A stretch of 64,000 nt of DNA, from assembly GCA_023404955.1 (NCBI GenBank), contig JAEXZY010000010.1:121743-185742 (forward strand), written 5' to 3'. This DNA comes from Actinomycetes bacterium (GTDB lineage Bacteria; Actinomycetota; Actinomycetes; Mycobacteriales; Mycobacteriaceae). Positions 43,712-52,325 of this stretch are shown here, in pieces. Made by a program: the position numbers and the translations under genes. Position 1 is the stretch's first letter. Every line of letters begins with the position of its first letter. The notes under the pieces were generated by a model. It made no database searches. It worked only from the letters and a program-made list of their open reading frames with translations, and was not told where the DNA came from.

Positions 43712-44611
43712 TCAGGCGGCCGCGGCGCCCGGCTTCAGGTACGTGACGAGGCTGACGTCGAGCGCCTCGTCGACGAAGTAGTACTGGCACCCGGTCAGGT
43801 AGCGCATGTAATCGTTGTAGGACTGCTCGCCGGCAGCGGCGATCGCCTCGTCCTTGTGCTGCTCGAGACGCGCCGCCCAGATGCCGAGCGTCTTGATGTA
43901 GTGGTTACGCAGCGACAGCGTCTCCGGCACCGTGAACCCGGCCTTCTCGCCGTGCTCGACCATCATCTGCGTCGTCGGGATACGGCCGCCCGGGAAGATC
44001 ACCTCACCGATGAACTTCGCGAACCGCGCCAGCTCGAACGTCAGCTTCTTGCCGCGGGCCTGCAGGTCGTACGGGTGGTACCCGCAGCTGCTCTGGATCG
44101 TCATGCGGCCGTCGTCGGGCAGGATGTCGTAGCACGTCTTGAAGTAGTCGTCGTAGCGCTCGAAACCGAAATGCTCGAAGGCCTCGATCGACACGATCCG
44201 GTCGACCGGTGAGTGGAACTGCTCCCACCCTTCGAGGCGGACGTCGAACGTGCGCTCCGAGTTCAGTCCGGCCAGCAGCTGGTTGCAGTAGGCCTGCTGG
44301 TTCTTGCTCAGCGTCAGACCGATGACGTTGACGTCGTACTTCTCCATCGCGCGCTGCAAGGTCAAGCCCCAACCGCAACCGACTTCCAGCAGCGTCATCC
44401 CCGGCTGCAGGTCCAGCCGGTCCAGGTGCTGATCAACGTTGGCGATCTGCGCTTCCGACAGCGTCACGTTGGGCCCGGTGTAGTACGCGCAGCTGTACTT
44501 GCGGGTGGGGTCCTGGAACACACCGAAGAAGTCATCCGACAGGTCGTAGTGCGCCTGGATGTCCTCGAAATGAGGAGTGAGATCCTTCGTGCCGGTGGAG
44601 TTGTCAGACAT
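43712..44611 (-). CDS. mmaA4: Mycolic acid methyltransferase, MmaA4-like
   Basis: A 299-residue SAM-dependent methyltransferase of the CmaA/MmaA family. It has the family opening FEDIQAHYDLSDDFFGVFQD, the SAM site LLEVGCGWG, RIVSIEAFEHFG and the end VSLVTYLKPGAAA. The closest remembered match is M. tuberculosis MmaA4, which makes the hydroxyl precursor of keto/methoxy mycolates, but orthology with other MmaA/CmaA proteins cannot be settled by eye. Next in line is a second family member. Confidence 0.82.
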   Translation of the reverse strand: MSDNSTGTKDLTPHFEDIQAHYDLSDDFFGVFQDPTRKYSCAYYTGPNVTLSEAQIANVDQHLDRLDLQPGMTLLEVGCGWGLTLQRAMEKYDVNVIGLTLSKNQQAYCNQLLAGLNSERTFDVRLEGWEQFHSPVDRIVSIEAFEHFGFERYDDYFKTCYDILPDDGRMTIQSSCGYHPYDLQARGKKLTFELARFAKFIGEVIFPGGRIPTTQMMVEHGEKAGFTVPETLSLRNHYIKTLGIWAARLEQHKDEAIAAAGEQSYNDYMRYLTGCQYYFVDEALDVSLVTYLKPGAAAA

Positions 44612-44775
44612 GTGTTCCTAGGTCCTCTTGATCGTGGGGCCGCTCGTGGTGGGCCCCCGCCCGGTGCTACATCGCGATGGTGTCCTGACCGTACCCAAAC
44701 GGGGCACGGCCTTGCGGTAAACACGCTTCTCGGGCGATCAGCCTATCGGGTCGGCCTCACAGGGGGCCAATTCGC

Positions 44776-45645
44776 TCAGGGCTGCTTGACCAACGTGAAC
44801 TGGTTGACGTCGGTGTAGCCCTTGCGGAACGAATCCGCGCACCCGGTGAGGTAGTGCATGTAACGGTCGTACACCTCTTCGGACTGGACGGCGATGGCCT
44901 CGTCCCTGTGCGCCTCGAGCGCCGCCGACCAGTGATCCAGCGTGCGCGCGTAGTGCGGCTGCAGCGACTGCTCACGCGTCAGGGTGAAGCCCGCCTTGCC
45001 GGCATGCTCGCCGACCAGCTCGATCGTCGGCAGATATCCGCCCGGGAAGATCTCGGTCAGGATGAATTTGATGAACCGGGCGACCGAGAACGTCAGCGGG
45101 ATTCCGCGTTCGATCATCTGCGGGATCGTCAGCGCGGTGATGGTGTGCAGCAGCATCACGCCGTCGTCGGGCAGCACCCGGTAGGCAGTGGTGAAGAAGT
45201 CGTCCCAGCGGTCCTTGCCGAAGTGCTCGAACGCCCCGATGGAGACGATCCGGTCCACCGGCTGATCGAAGCTCTCCCAGCCCTCGAGGCGGATCTTCTT
45301 GGTGCGGGGGCTGTCCGATGCGGCGAACACCCGCTCGACGTGCGCCTTCTGGTTCTCGCTGAGCGTCAGGCCGATCACGTTGACGTCGTAGCGCTCGATC
45401 GCGCGCATCATCGTGTAGCCCCACCCGCAGCCGACGTCCAGCAACGTCATGCCGGGCTCCAGCCCGAGCTTGCCGAGCGCCAGGTCGACCTTGGCGCGCT
45501 GCGCCTCCTCGAGGGTCATGTCATCGCGCTCGAAGTACGCGCAGCTGTACATCTGCGACGGATCGAGGAACAGGCGGAAGAACTCGTCAGACAGGTCGTA
45601 ATGCGCCTGGACGTCGTCGAAGTGAGGCTTCAAGTTCTTGGCCAT
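44776..45645 (-). CDS. Mycolic acid methyltransferase/cyclopropane synthase
   Basis: A 289-residue paralogue. It shares FDDVQAHYDLSDEFFRLFLD, TLLDVGCGWG and RIVSIGAFEHFG, but ends GYTDVNQFTLVKQP, closer to the MmaA1/CmaA type that methylates or cyclopropanates meromycolate double bonds. A GGAAGG site precedes the ATG. 164 bp separate it from the downstream copy, so the two may have separate promoters. Confidence 0.84.
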   Translation of the reverse strand: MAKNLKPHFDDVQAHYDLSDEFFRLFLDPSQMYSCAYFERDDMTLEEAQRAKVDLALGKLGLEPGMTLLDVGCGWGYTMMRAIERYDVNVIGLTLSENQKAHVERVFAASDSPRTKKIRLEGWESFDQPVDRIVSIGAFEHFGKDRWDDFFTTAYRVLPDDGVMLLHTITALTIPQMIERGIPLTFSVARFIKFILTEIFPGGYLPTIELVGEHAGKAGFTLTREQSLQPHYARTLDHWSAALEAHRDEAIAVQSEEVYDRYMHYLTGCADSFRKGYTDVNQFTLVKQP

Positions 45646-45728
45646 GAGGTGGCCTTCCTGAGCAAGCTGCCCGAAGAGGATCTCCTGAAACGGCGGTCAC
45701 GCATGCCCGTCAGGCATGGTACGTGCTT

Positions 45729-46631
45729 CTACTGGCCCTGCGCGAACGTCGTCTTCAGCTCCCCGACGATGTCGTCCCACAGGGGTTCGGGCAGCTCGTG
45801 GCCCATGCCGTCGAACAGCGCCAGCCGCGCGTTCGGGATCGCACGGGCGATCGCACGACCGCCCGACGGCCGCATCAACTTGTCGGCTGTGCCGTGGATC
45901 ACGACCGTGGGAGCAGTGGTCGTGCGGTTGTACTTCCGCAGGCTGCCGCTGCCCAGGATCGCCGAGAACTGCCTGCCGATCCCCGCGGGGTAGTAGGCCC
46001 GGTCGTAGCCCTCGATGGCCTCCGCGCGCAGCGCGTCGTCAGAGCGCGGGTAGCCGGGGCTGCCGATCACCTTGCTGACCTTGACCGCGTTGTCGATGAT
46101 CGCGTCGCGACCGGTACCCCGTGGCTTGGCCAGGATCGCGAGCAGCTGCTGCGGCCCCGGCGGCGGCAGCGCCGACTGGTTGTTACTCGAGAAGATCACG
46201 CCCAGCGAACGCGTCCGTTCGGCATGCCGCGCGGCGAACACCTGCGCGATCATCCCTCCCATGGATGCGCCTACGACGTGGGCGCGCTCGATGCCGAGAT
46301 GGTCGGCCAGCGCGGCCGTGTCATCGGCCATGTCCTCCAGACGGTACGGCGCCGGACTTGCCAGCCCGAGGAAGGACCGCGCCATGCTCAGCGGCAACGG
46401 AGACCGGGCCCGCTCGCCGCGCAGCTTGCTCGACAGCCCGCAGTCGCGATTGTCGAATCGGATCACCCGCAAGCCCTGGTTCACCAGCTTCTCGCAGAAC
46501 TCGGTGCGCCAGAAGATCATCTGCGCACCCAGTCCCATGATCAGGATCACCGCCGGGTCACCCGGGTCGCCCATGTCCTCGTAGTGGATGTCGACCTGGC
46601 CGGACCTCGCCGTGCCACCGCGCACCTGCAT
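45729..46631 (-). CDS. lipG: Alpha/beta hydrolase, LipG-like
   Basis: A 300-residue alpha/beta hydrolase: oxyanion motif MGLGAQMIFW, nucleophile Ser123 in GASMGG, an acid on the strand before, and a C-terminal histidine in GMGHELPEP. Rv0646c (lipG) has the same place beside the mmaA genes. Probably an esterase or thioesterase acting on lipids. The ATG overlaps the upstream UbiB-like stop (TGATG), so it is translationally coupled. Confidence 0.84.
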   Translation of the reverse strand: MQVRGGTARSGQVDIHYEDMGDPGDPAVILIMGLGAQMIFWRTEFCEKLVNQGLRVIRFDNRDCGLSSKLRGERARSPLPLSMARSFLGLASPAPYRLEDMADDTAALADHLGIERAHVVGASMGGMIAQVFAARHAERTRSLGVIFSSNNQSALPPPGPQQLLAILAKPRGTGRDAIIDNAVKVSKVIGSPGYPRSDDALRAEAIEGYDRAYYPAGIGRQFSAILGSGSLRKYNRTTTAPTVVIHGTADKLMRPSGGRAIARAIPNARLALFDGMGHELPEPLWDDIVGELKTTFAQGQ

Positions 46632-47986
46632 CAGGCGTCCAGCTGCTGGTCGTGTTCGCGGGACACTTCCACCATGAAGTTGGCGAAATAGCCGGTCAGC
46701 GCCGGATCGCTCATCATCTGCCAGCTGGGCGCCAGCAGTTTCATGTAGCGCTCGACATAGAGGAACTGCTTGCCGATCAGCACCAGCTCGCGGGGCAGCT
46801 TCACGTCGTAGGCCTCGGCCAGCGTGGACAGCTGCTTGCCGATTTCGGCGTAGCTCAGGTCACCCAGCGACGTCATCGTCAACGGGGTCGCGAACTTCTC
46901 GAGGTCCTTGGCCGCCTGCGCCTCGGGCTTCATGGTGCCGACCGCGCCCATCAGCACGACGATCTTGCCCGCCGCGGCGTGGTCCTTCTTGACCAGCAAC
47001 GCGTACACCAGCTCACGCAGCAGCCAGCGGGTCCGCGGATCGATGCGGCCCATGATGCCGAAATCGAAGAACACGATCTTGCCGTCGTCGTCGACGGACA
47101 GGTTCCCGGCGTGCAGGTCGCCGTGGAACAGGCCGTGGCGCAGACCGCCCTCGAAGACGCTGAACAGCAGCGCCTTGACGAGCTCGGTGCCGTCGAAACC
47201 CTTCTTGCGGATCGCGGCCACGTCGTCGATACGCACCCCGGAGATGCGTTCCATCGTCAGCACCCGCTCGCTGGTCAGGTCCCAGTAGACCTGTGGCACC
47301 CGGATGTTCTTGCCCAGCGGGGACGCGTGCATGTGGGCCACCCAGGCGTCCATCGACTGCGCCTCGAGGCGGAAGTCCAGTTCCTCGGCGAGGTTATCGG
47401 CGAAGTCGGCGACGACATCCTGCGCGGACAGCCGCTGACCCAGCTTGGCGAACTCGACGAGACGGGCGCCCCGCTTCAGGATTTGCAGGTCTGCGGCGAC
47501 GCGGCGGCGGATGCCCGGCCGCTGGATCTTGACGACGACCTCTTCGCCGCTGTGCAGCGTCGCGTAATGCACCTGCGCGATCGACGCGGAGGCGAACGGC
47601 TTCTCGTCGAACGAGGCGAACAGGTTCGCCGGGTCGTCGCCCAGCTCTTCCCGGAACAGCTTGTGCACGGCCTCGGTGTGGGCGGGCGGAACCCGGTCGA
47701 GGAGGCTGCGGAATTCGCGGCTCAGCGGCTCGCCGAACGCGCCCGGGCTCGACGCGATGATCTGGCCGAACTTGACGTAGGTGGGCCCCAGGTCGGCGAA
47801 GGTCTGGGGAATCTGCCTGACGATCTTCTGCTGCAGCGACCCGCGGGAGCGCAGAGTCGACACGACCCGCGCGCCGGTGCGAGTGACCTGCCATCCGGTC
47901 GCGCCGACGCGCGCTGCCTCGATGGGCAGGGGCACACGGTCGAGCTTGGCTACCTCGCGGTGCTGCGTGTTCCGCGTAGTACTCAT
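46631..47986 (-). CDS. ABC1/UbiB-family atypical kinase
   Basis: A 451-residue AarF/ABC1/UbiB protein. The family KxGQ motif reads KFGQIIASSPGAF; the A-rich loop, HGDLHAGN and VFFDFGIMG are all intact, so the ATPase should work. These proteins act in quinone or prenyl-lipid handling; in mycobacteria (Rv0647c) the role is not settled. Overlaps DUF2236 upstream (ATGA) and lipG downstream. Confidence 0.88.
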   Translation of the reverse strand: MSTTRNTQHREVAKLDRVPLPIEAARVGATGWQVTRTGARVVSTLRSRGSLQQKIVRQIPQTFADLGPTYVKFGQIIASSPGAFGEPLSREFRSLLDRVPPAHTEAVHKLFREELGDDPANLFASFDEKPFASASIAQVHYATLHSGEEVVVKIQRPGIRRRVAADLQILKRGARLVEFAKLGQRLSAQDVVADFADNLAEELDFRLEAQSMDAWVAHMHASPLGKNIRVPQVYWDLTSERVLTMERISGVRIDDVAAIRKKGFDGTELVKALLFSVFEGGLRHGLFHGDLHAGNLSVDDDGKIVFFDFGIMGRIDPRTRWLLRELVYALLVKKDHAAAGKIVVLMGAVGTMKPEAQAAKDLEKFATPLTMTSLGDLSYAEIGKQLSTLAEAYDVKLPRELVLIGKQFLYVERYMKLLAPSWQMMSDPALTGYFANFMVEVSREHDQQLDA

Positions 47987-48963
47987 CCCCGCAGTGTCTC
48001 AAAAGAGCCTGAAGGCTCGAAAATCTGTGTGCCGTGGGTCACAGGTCCGGGTGCCGGCACGCCACCGGCGACCCGCGCTTTGGCCTGCTGGAACTCCGGC
48101 ATCGTCCCCGAGGCGGCCGACACCCCGTTAATGATCGACCACACCAGCGCGCGCCGGGCGGTGCGCTCGACGATGTTGGGGTCGCGGTGCTGGATCAGCC
48201 CCTTGGCCCAAGAAGGCATCGTGTCGCGCACGGCCCAATTCAGGGCTGCTTGCGGCAACGGCAGGTTCGGTCCGGTCGCCATCGCGGTGCCGTAGGTGAC
48301 TGCGAGCTTGGGGAGATAGGACTTCAGGCAGTCGAGCGTGTCGGCCTTGGTCGCGGGCAGATCGGTGCCGCCGAGCGCGTGCCCGACGCGCACGAACTCG
48401 CCGTAGTAGCGATCGATCTTCTTGCCGCGCAACGGGTTCGGATGATAGAGCTCGTGCGCCGTGGCAATACCCCAGACGACCGTCGCATAGTTCCAGCGCA
48501 GCCATTCGGGGTCGTCGGCGTCGTAACGCGCGCCGTCGGGCCGGGTGCCCTTGATGGTGTGGTGCATCGATGCCACGGTGGTGGCCAGGCGCTCGGCGGT
48601 CTCGGTCGAGCCGTAGGCGGTGCCGATGAAGAACGCGACGGAGTGTCCGAGGCGGGTGAGCGCACCCCGCGGGTCGATCTGAGGCATCGGATCGTCACGG
48701 GTGTCGTCCCGGACCAGGCGCGAGTGGTGAACGCCCATCCAGTAGATGGACGGGTCGAGACGCTCCAAGAACGCTGCGCACTGCAGGCCGAAGATCAGCG
48801 CATGGGTGTGCGAGTGCACGTGCCACACCGCGCTGCCGGGGCCGAACCAGCCGGGATCGCCCATCGGGGCGTCGAACTCCATTCCCTTGAAGAAGTGTCG
48901 GCGCACGTCCTGGTCGAAGCGTCGGTCGAGCACCTGGCCGACGAGCTGATGCGGCAGGAACAT
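47983..48963 (-). CDS. DUF2236 (MpaB-like, haem oxygenase-type fold) protein
   Basis: A 326-residue DUF2236 protein. GSAVWHVHSHTHALIFGLQC is the family N-terminal block; further conserved histidines occur in ASMHHTIKG and TAHELYHPN. DUF2236 includes MpaB and latex-clearing-protein-like haem proteins, so a haem-linked oxygenase role is possible but not shown. First gene of a DUF2236-UbiB-LipG operon. Divergent from a TetR gene. Confidence 0.78.
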   Translation of the reverse strand: MFLPHQLVGQVLDRRFDQDVRRHFFKGMEFDAPMGDPGWFGPGSAVWHVHSHTHALIFGLQCAAFLERLDPSIYWMGVHHSRLVRDDTRDDPMPQIDPRGALTRLGHSVAFFIGTAYGSTETAERLATTVASMHHTIKGTRPDGARYDADDPEWLRWNYATVVWGIATAHELYHPNPLRGKKIDRYYGEFVRVGHALGGTDLPATKADTLDCLKSYLPKLAVTYGTAMATGPNLPLPQAALNWAVRDTMPSWAKGLIQHRDPNIVERTARRALVWSIINGVSAASGTMPEFQQAKARVAGGVPAPGPVTHGTQIFEPSGSFETLRG

Positions 48964-49033
48964 CTCATCCTCCTGGTCACGGGTGTACCCAGGTTAACTT
49001 CTGGAGACGGTTGTGACCAGATCTGCGGCGGCT

Positions 49034-49039
49034 TACCCT
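49034..49039 (+). promoter_or_regulatory. -10 element, leaderless TetR start
   Basis: TACCCT followed by 6 nt and GTG at 49046 matches leaderless mycobacterial transcripts. Confidence 0.45.
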
Positions 49040-49045
49040 GATCGA

Positions 49046-49642
49046 GTGTCGACTCCCACGCGATGGGCGGGCGTCCCCCTGGTCGACCGCCGTGCCGAGC
49101 GGCGGGAGCTGCTGGTCGACGCCGCGTACCGGATCTTCGGGGAGGGCGGTGAGCAGGCGCTCGCGGTGCGGTCCGTGTGCCGCGAGAGCGGCCTCAATTC
49201 GCGCTACTTCTACGAGAGTTTCGCCGACGTGGACGCCCTGCTCGGCGCCGTCTACGACAGGGTCAGTGCGGAACTGGCCCACGCGGTCGACGCCGCTATG
49301 GCCTCCGCGGACGAGTCGCTGTCCGCCCGCACCCGCGCCGGGATGGCGGCCGTGCTCGAGTTCAGCTCCAGCGACCCGCGACGGGGCAGGGTGCTGTTCA
49401 CCGACGCCCGCGCCAACCCCGTGCTCGCCGCCCGCCGTGCGGCGACGCAGGACCTGCTGCGCGAGGCGGTGTTGTCGGAGGGCTGGCGCCTGCATCCGGA
49501 TTCCGACCCGGTGGGAGCGCAGGTCGCGGCTGCCCTCTACGCCGGCGCGATGGCCGAGCTCGCACAGCAGTGGCTGGCCGGGCGCCTGGGCGACGACCTC
49601 GACGCCGTCGTCGACCACGCGCTGGCCCTGGTGCTGCGTTAA
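49046..49642 (+). CDS. TetR-family regulator
   Basis: 198 residues: an N-terminal HTH (RAERRELLVDAAYRIFGEGG ... VCRESGLNSRYFYESF) and a helical ligand domain. It is divergent from the DUF2236-UbiB-LipG operon, which is its most likely target. The start is chosen from the leaderless -10; GTG 49013, 6 nt after GGAG, would add 11 residues and is a real alternative. Its stop overlaps that of the convergent DinB gene. Confidence 0.8.
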   Translation: MSTPTRWAGVPLVDRRAERRELLVDAAYRIFGEGGEQALAVRSVCRESGLNSRYFYESFADVDALLGAVYDRVSAELAHAVDAAMASADESLSARTRAGMAAVLEFSSSDPRRGRVLFTDARANPVLAARRAATQDLLREAVLSEGWRLHPDSDPVGAQVAAALYAGAMAELAQQWLAGRLGDDLDAVVDHALALVLR

Positions 49643-50235
49643 CCCGCCGGGCGCCAGCGCTTGATGAAGTCCGTCTCCGGCCATTCTTCGTGCGCCGCCA
49701 TCAGCTCGTACATCGTTGCGCCGTCGCATGATTCGCGGATGATGTCGGCATGGCCGGCATGGCGGGTGAGCTCTTCGAGCAGGTGGAAGCCGACCCAGCG
49801 CACCGTCCAGAAATCGACGTCGCTGGGGAACCAGGGCACCTCATGGGGCACCGGGACGGCAGTGTCGAGATCCTTCTCCGCGAACGCCGCCAGCACGTCG
49901 TTGTTGACGGTGTGCAGGTCGTCGAGCAGATCGGCCAACGTCTCGTCGTCGCGCATCGTGTACTGGTCGGCGTACTCGGCCATCTGCTCCTCCAGCGGCC
50001 GCGCATCCGGCTCGGGGAACTCGGGAGCTGCGAGAACCCGGTTCAGCCAGCCGCGCTGCACGCCGGCGGCGTGCTTGACCAGGCCGCCGATCGACAGCGC
50101 ACTCGCCGACGGCGTCGCGCGGGCCTGCTCGTCGGTCAGGCCGTGGGCCACCGAGGAGAACGCGTTCTGGTTGAAGCGGAGAAATCCGATCAGCGTCTGA
50201 CGTTCGCCGTCGGCGGGAGGGGGCAGTCCGGGCAT
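49639..50235 (-). CDS. DinB-family protein (DUF664-like)
   Basis: A 198-residue four-helix bundle of the DinB/YfiT/DUF664 group: a metal-type His in VKHAAGVQRGWLN, and VGFHLLEELTRHAGHADIIR near the end, giving the three-His pattern. Such proteins are often thiol-dependent transferases using mycothiol. An AGGAGA site precedes the ATG. It follows a second DinB gene by 1 bp. Confidence 0.82.
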   Translation of the reverse strand: MPGLPPPADGERQTLIGFLRFNQNAFSSVAHGLTDEQARATPSASALSIGGLVKHAAGVQRGWLNRVLAAPEFPEPDARPLEEQMAEYADQYTMRDDETLADLLDDLHTVNNDVLAAFAEKDLDTAVPVPHEVPWFPSDVDFWTVRWVGFHLLEELTRHAGHADIIRESCDGATMYELMAAHEEWPETDFIKRWRPAG

Positions 50236-50236
50236 G

Positions 50237-50755
50237 TCACTTCTCCTTGGTGTGTGCGTAAAGGTCACGGATGCAGGCGATTTCGGCTCCGTGGTGGATC
50301 ATCTCACGGTTGATGTGCAACACCAGCGTCATCATCGGACGCTCGCCGTAGGGCCCCTCGGCCGGGCCGCACGGACGCGCCAAGGCGTCGGCGTCCAGGC
50401 TGCGGACGCCGGTGAGCCAGCGGCGGTACTCGTCGTCGAGTTGGGCGAGTGCGGTCGCGGCGTCGGTGGCGTAGCTCCACGAGGAGTAGTCCGCCGGTGG
50501 TCCCTGGAAATGAGAATGGCTGCGCATCGCGAGCACGCCGACGATCAGGTGCGCCATCCGCCACGCGATCGTGGTGAACGGTTCGGGTTGTGGCGGCGGG
50601 GCGGCGAAGTCGACGCGCGCGTCGCGGTGCACCGTCCAGCAATCCGGTACCGGTTCCCAGAAGTACTCGTCGTCGGTGAGGCCCTGCAGTCGTGGCCGCA
50701 GCTGCGTCCGCCAGTGCAGGTCGAGTTGATCGATCAGTTCGTCGGTGACGTCCAT
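50237..50755 (-). CDS. DinB-family protein
   Basis: A 172-residue DinB-like protein: PVPDCWTVHRDARVDF, WRMAHLIVGVLAMRSHSHF and LHINREMIHHGAEIACIRDL keep the three metal-binding histidine positions. The operator ATAGGAC-N7-GTCCTAT lies 21 bp upstream, so this DinB pair has its own control separate from the SDR gene upstream. Substrates unknown; a mycothiol-dependent detoxification role is a guess from family. Confidence 0.8.
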   Translation of the reverse strand: MDVTDELIDQLDLHWRTQLRPRLQGLTDDEYFWEPVPDCWTVHRDARVDFAAPPPQPEPFTTIAWRMAHLIVGVLAMRSHSHFQGPPADYSSWSYATDAATALAQLDDEYRRWLTGVRSLDADALARPCGPAEGPYGERPMMTLVLHINREMIHHGAEIACIRDLYAHTKEK

Positions 50756-50775
50756 GGCCCAAGCGTCGCAGGTCT

Positions 50776-50796
50776 ATAGGACAGATTCGGTCCTAT
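50776..50796. promoter_or_regulatory. Operator ATAGGAC-N7-GTCCTAT, copy 1
   Basis: A 21-bp palindrome with perfect 7-bp arms, upstream of the DinB pair and overlapping the stop codon of the SDR gene. An identical-arm copy is at 53539-53559. Confidence 0.65.
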
Positions 50797-51626
50797 GATG
50801 CGGGGAAGTCGGTACTCCGAGACACGTGCTCCCAGGTGTGGATGTCGTCGTCGACCGCCGCGCGGGCACTGCCGATCAACGCCAGGGCGTCCGAGCCGAG
50901 GACGAGATGGCCGGGCGGCGAGGCGACGTCGAGAATCGACAGGATGGCCTGCGCGGCCTTCGCCGGGTTGCCCCGCTGGTTACCGCTGGCGGTGCGCCGC
51001 GCGGCACGGATCGGATCGAACAATGCGTCGTAGTCGGGGATGGAGCGTTGTGCACGCGTCATCGACCGGCCCGCCCAGTCTGTGCGGAACGAGCCCGGCT
51101 CGATGGCGGTGACGTGTATCCCGAAGTCGGACACCTCTTTTCGCAGACTTTCCAGCATGCCTTCGACGGCGAACTTGCTCGCGCAGTAGGCGCTCATGCC
51201 GGGCACGGCCATCAACCCGCCCATCGAGGTGACCGCCATGAGATGCCCCGCGCGGCGTGCTCGCATCCCCGGAAGTGCGGCTTGCAGCGTGGCGGCCACG
51301 CCGAACACGTTGGTGGCGAACTGCTCGCGCATGATCGCGAGTGGCGTCTCCTCGAACACGCCCTCGACGCCGTAGCCGGCGTTGGCAATGACGACGTCGA
51401 TGGCGCCCACCGACGACTCGACGTCGGCAACCGTGGCGAACACCGCGTCGTCGTCGGTGACGTCCAGCAGGCGGGCGTGGGCGAGGTCGGGGGACAGCGC
51501 CTCGAAGGCTCGTCCGTCGTCGTCATCGCGCACCGTGCCCGCCACTCGATGGCCTTGATCGAGCGCGGCCTTTGCGATGGCCCGGCCCAGTCCCGAGCTG
51601 ACTCCGGTGATGAAAAAGGTTCGCAC
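50793..51626 (-). CDS. Short-chain dehydrogenase/reductase
   Basis: A 277-residue classical SDR: TGVSSGLG cofactor loop at residues 7-14, NAGYG, catalytic Ser near TSMGG and YCASK (Tyr/Lys). The Arg in TVRDD after strand 2 suggests NADP(H). GTG start after GGAGGAACC. It is divergent from a membrane protein gene, with two TGTAGT-N6-ACTACA operators between them. Confidence 0.87.
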   Translation of the reverse strand: MRTFFITGVSSGLGRAIAKAALDQGHRVAGTVRDDDDGRAFEALSPDLAHARLLDVTDDDAVFATVADVESSVGAIDVVIANAGYGVEGVFEETPLAIMREQFATNVFGVAATLQAALPGMRARRAGHLMAVTSMGGLMAVPGMSAYCASKFAVEGMLESLRKEVSDFGIHVTAIEPGSFRTDWAGRSMTRAQRSIPDYDALFDPIRAARRTASGNQRGNPAKAAQAILSILDVASPPGHLVLGSDALALIGSARAAVDDDIHTWEHVSRSTDFPAS

Positions 51627-51697
51627 GGTTCCTCCACAGCTTGTTTGACTCTACGTCGACAATAATCAACACAACGTCAAATACATTCCCACCGTGA

Positions 51698-51715
51698 TGT
51701 AGTTGATCGACTACA
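51698..51715. promoter_or_regulatory. Operator TGTAGT-N6-ACTACA, copy 1
   Basis: Perfect 6-bp arms. Its right arm overlaps TACACT (51712-51717), a likely -10 of the rightward gene. Confidence 0.6.
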
Positions 51716-51719
51716 CTCC

Positions 51720-51737
51720 TGTAGTCAACCGACTACA
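51720..51737. promoter_or_regulatory. Operator TGTAGT-N6-ACTACA, copy 2
   Basis: The same arms, centre 22 bp from copy 1 (about two helical turns), so two dimers could bind the same face. It covers the expected start of transcription. Confidence 0.6.
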
Positions 51738-51749
51738 GGGCAAGGGAGC

Positions 51750-52325
51750 ATGATGACAGAGATCACGACCGAACTGCGACGGACTTCGGCAGAGTCCGCG
51801 TGGCTGGCGCGCTATTACGCGGTACGGGGCGGCTTCTCGCTGGCATGGGTGGCTGCCGCGCTCACCGTGGGTCCGATGTCGCCCCTGGTGGCGGGCATCC
51901 TGCTGGTCGGCTACCCGACGTGGGATGCCGTGGCGAACATCGCCGACGCGCAGCGCGCCGGTGGGCTCCGGCGCAACCCGACTCAAGCAGTCAATGCTCT
52001 GGTCAGCGCCGTGACCGCGCTGGCGGTCGGCGTCGCCCTGACACAGGGCATGCATGTCGTTCTGGCGGTGTTCGGCGCGTGGGCCGCGCTGGCCGGCGTC
52101 CTGCAACTCGCGACCGCGCTGCGCCGCCGTCGGCAAGCCGGCAGTCAGTGGGTCATGGTGCTGAGCGGAGCGCAATCCGCGGCCGCCGGTGCCATGTTCC
52201 TGGCCAAAGCCGGCGGTCAGGCGACGCCCAGTGTGGCCGACATCGCGCCGTACGCCGCGTTCGGCGCTCTCTATTTCCTGGTGTCGGCCGGCTGGCTCGC
52301 GGTCTCACTGCGCCGCGGGCGCTGA
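51750..52325 (+). CDS. Small integral membrane protein (DUF308-like)
   Basis: A 191-residue protein with about five to six membrane segments (SLAWVAAALTVGPMSPLVAG, ALVSAVTALAVGVAL, VVLAVFGAWAALAGVLQLAT, YFLVSAGWLAVSL). GGGAG precedes tandem ATGs at 51750 and 51753. It is divergent from the SDR gene with two shared operators, so both probably respond to the same signal. The last 55 bp are antisense to the end of the convergent TetR gene. No function assigned. Confidence 0.72.
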   Translation: MMTEITTELRRTSAESAWLARYYAVRGGFSLAWVAAALTVGPMSPLVAGILLVGYPTWDAVANIADAQRAGGLRRNPTQAVNALVSAVTALAVGVALTQGMHVVLAVFGAWAALAGVLQLATALRRRRQAGSQWVMVLSGAQSAAAGAMFLAKAGGQATPSVADIAPYAAFGALYFLVSAGWLAVSLRRGR

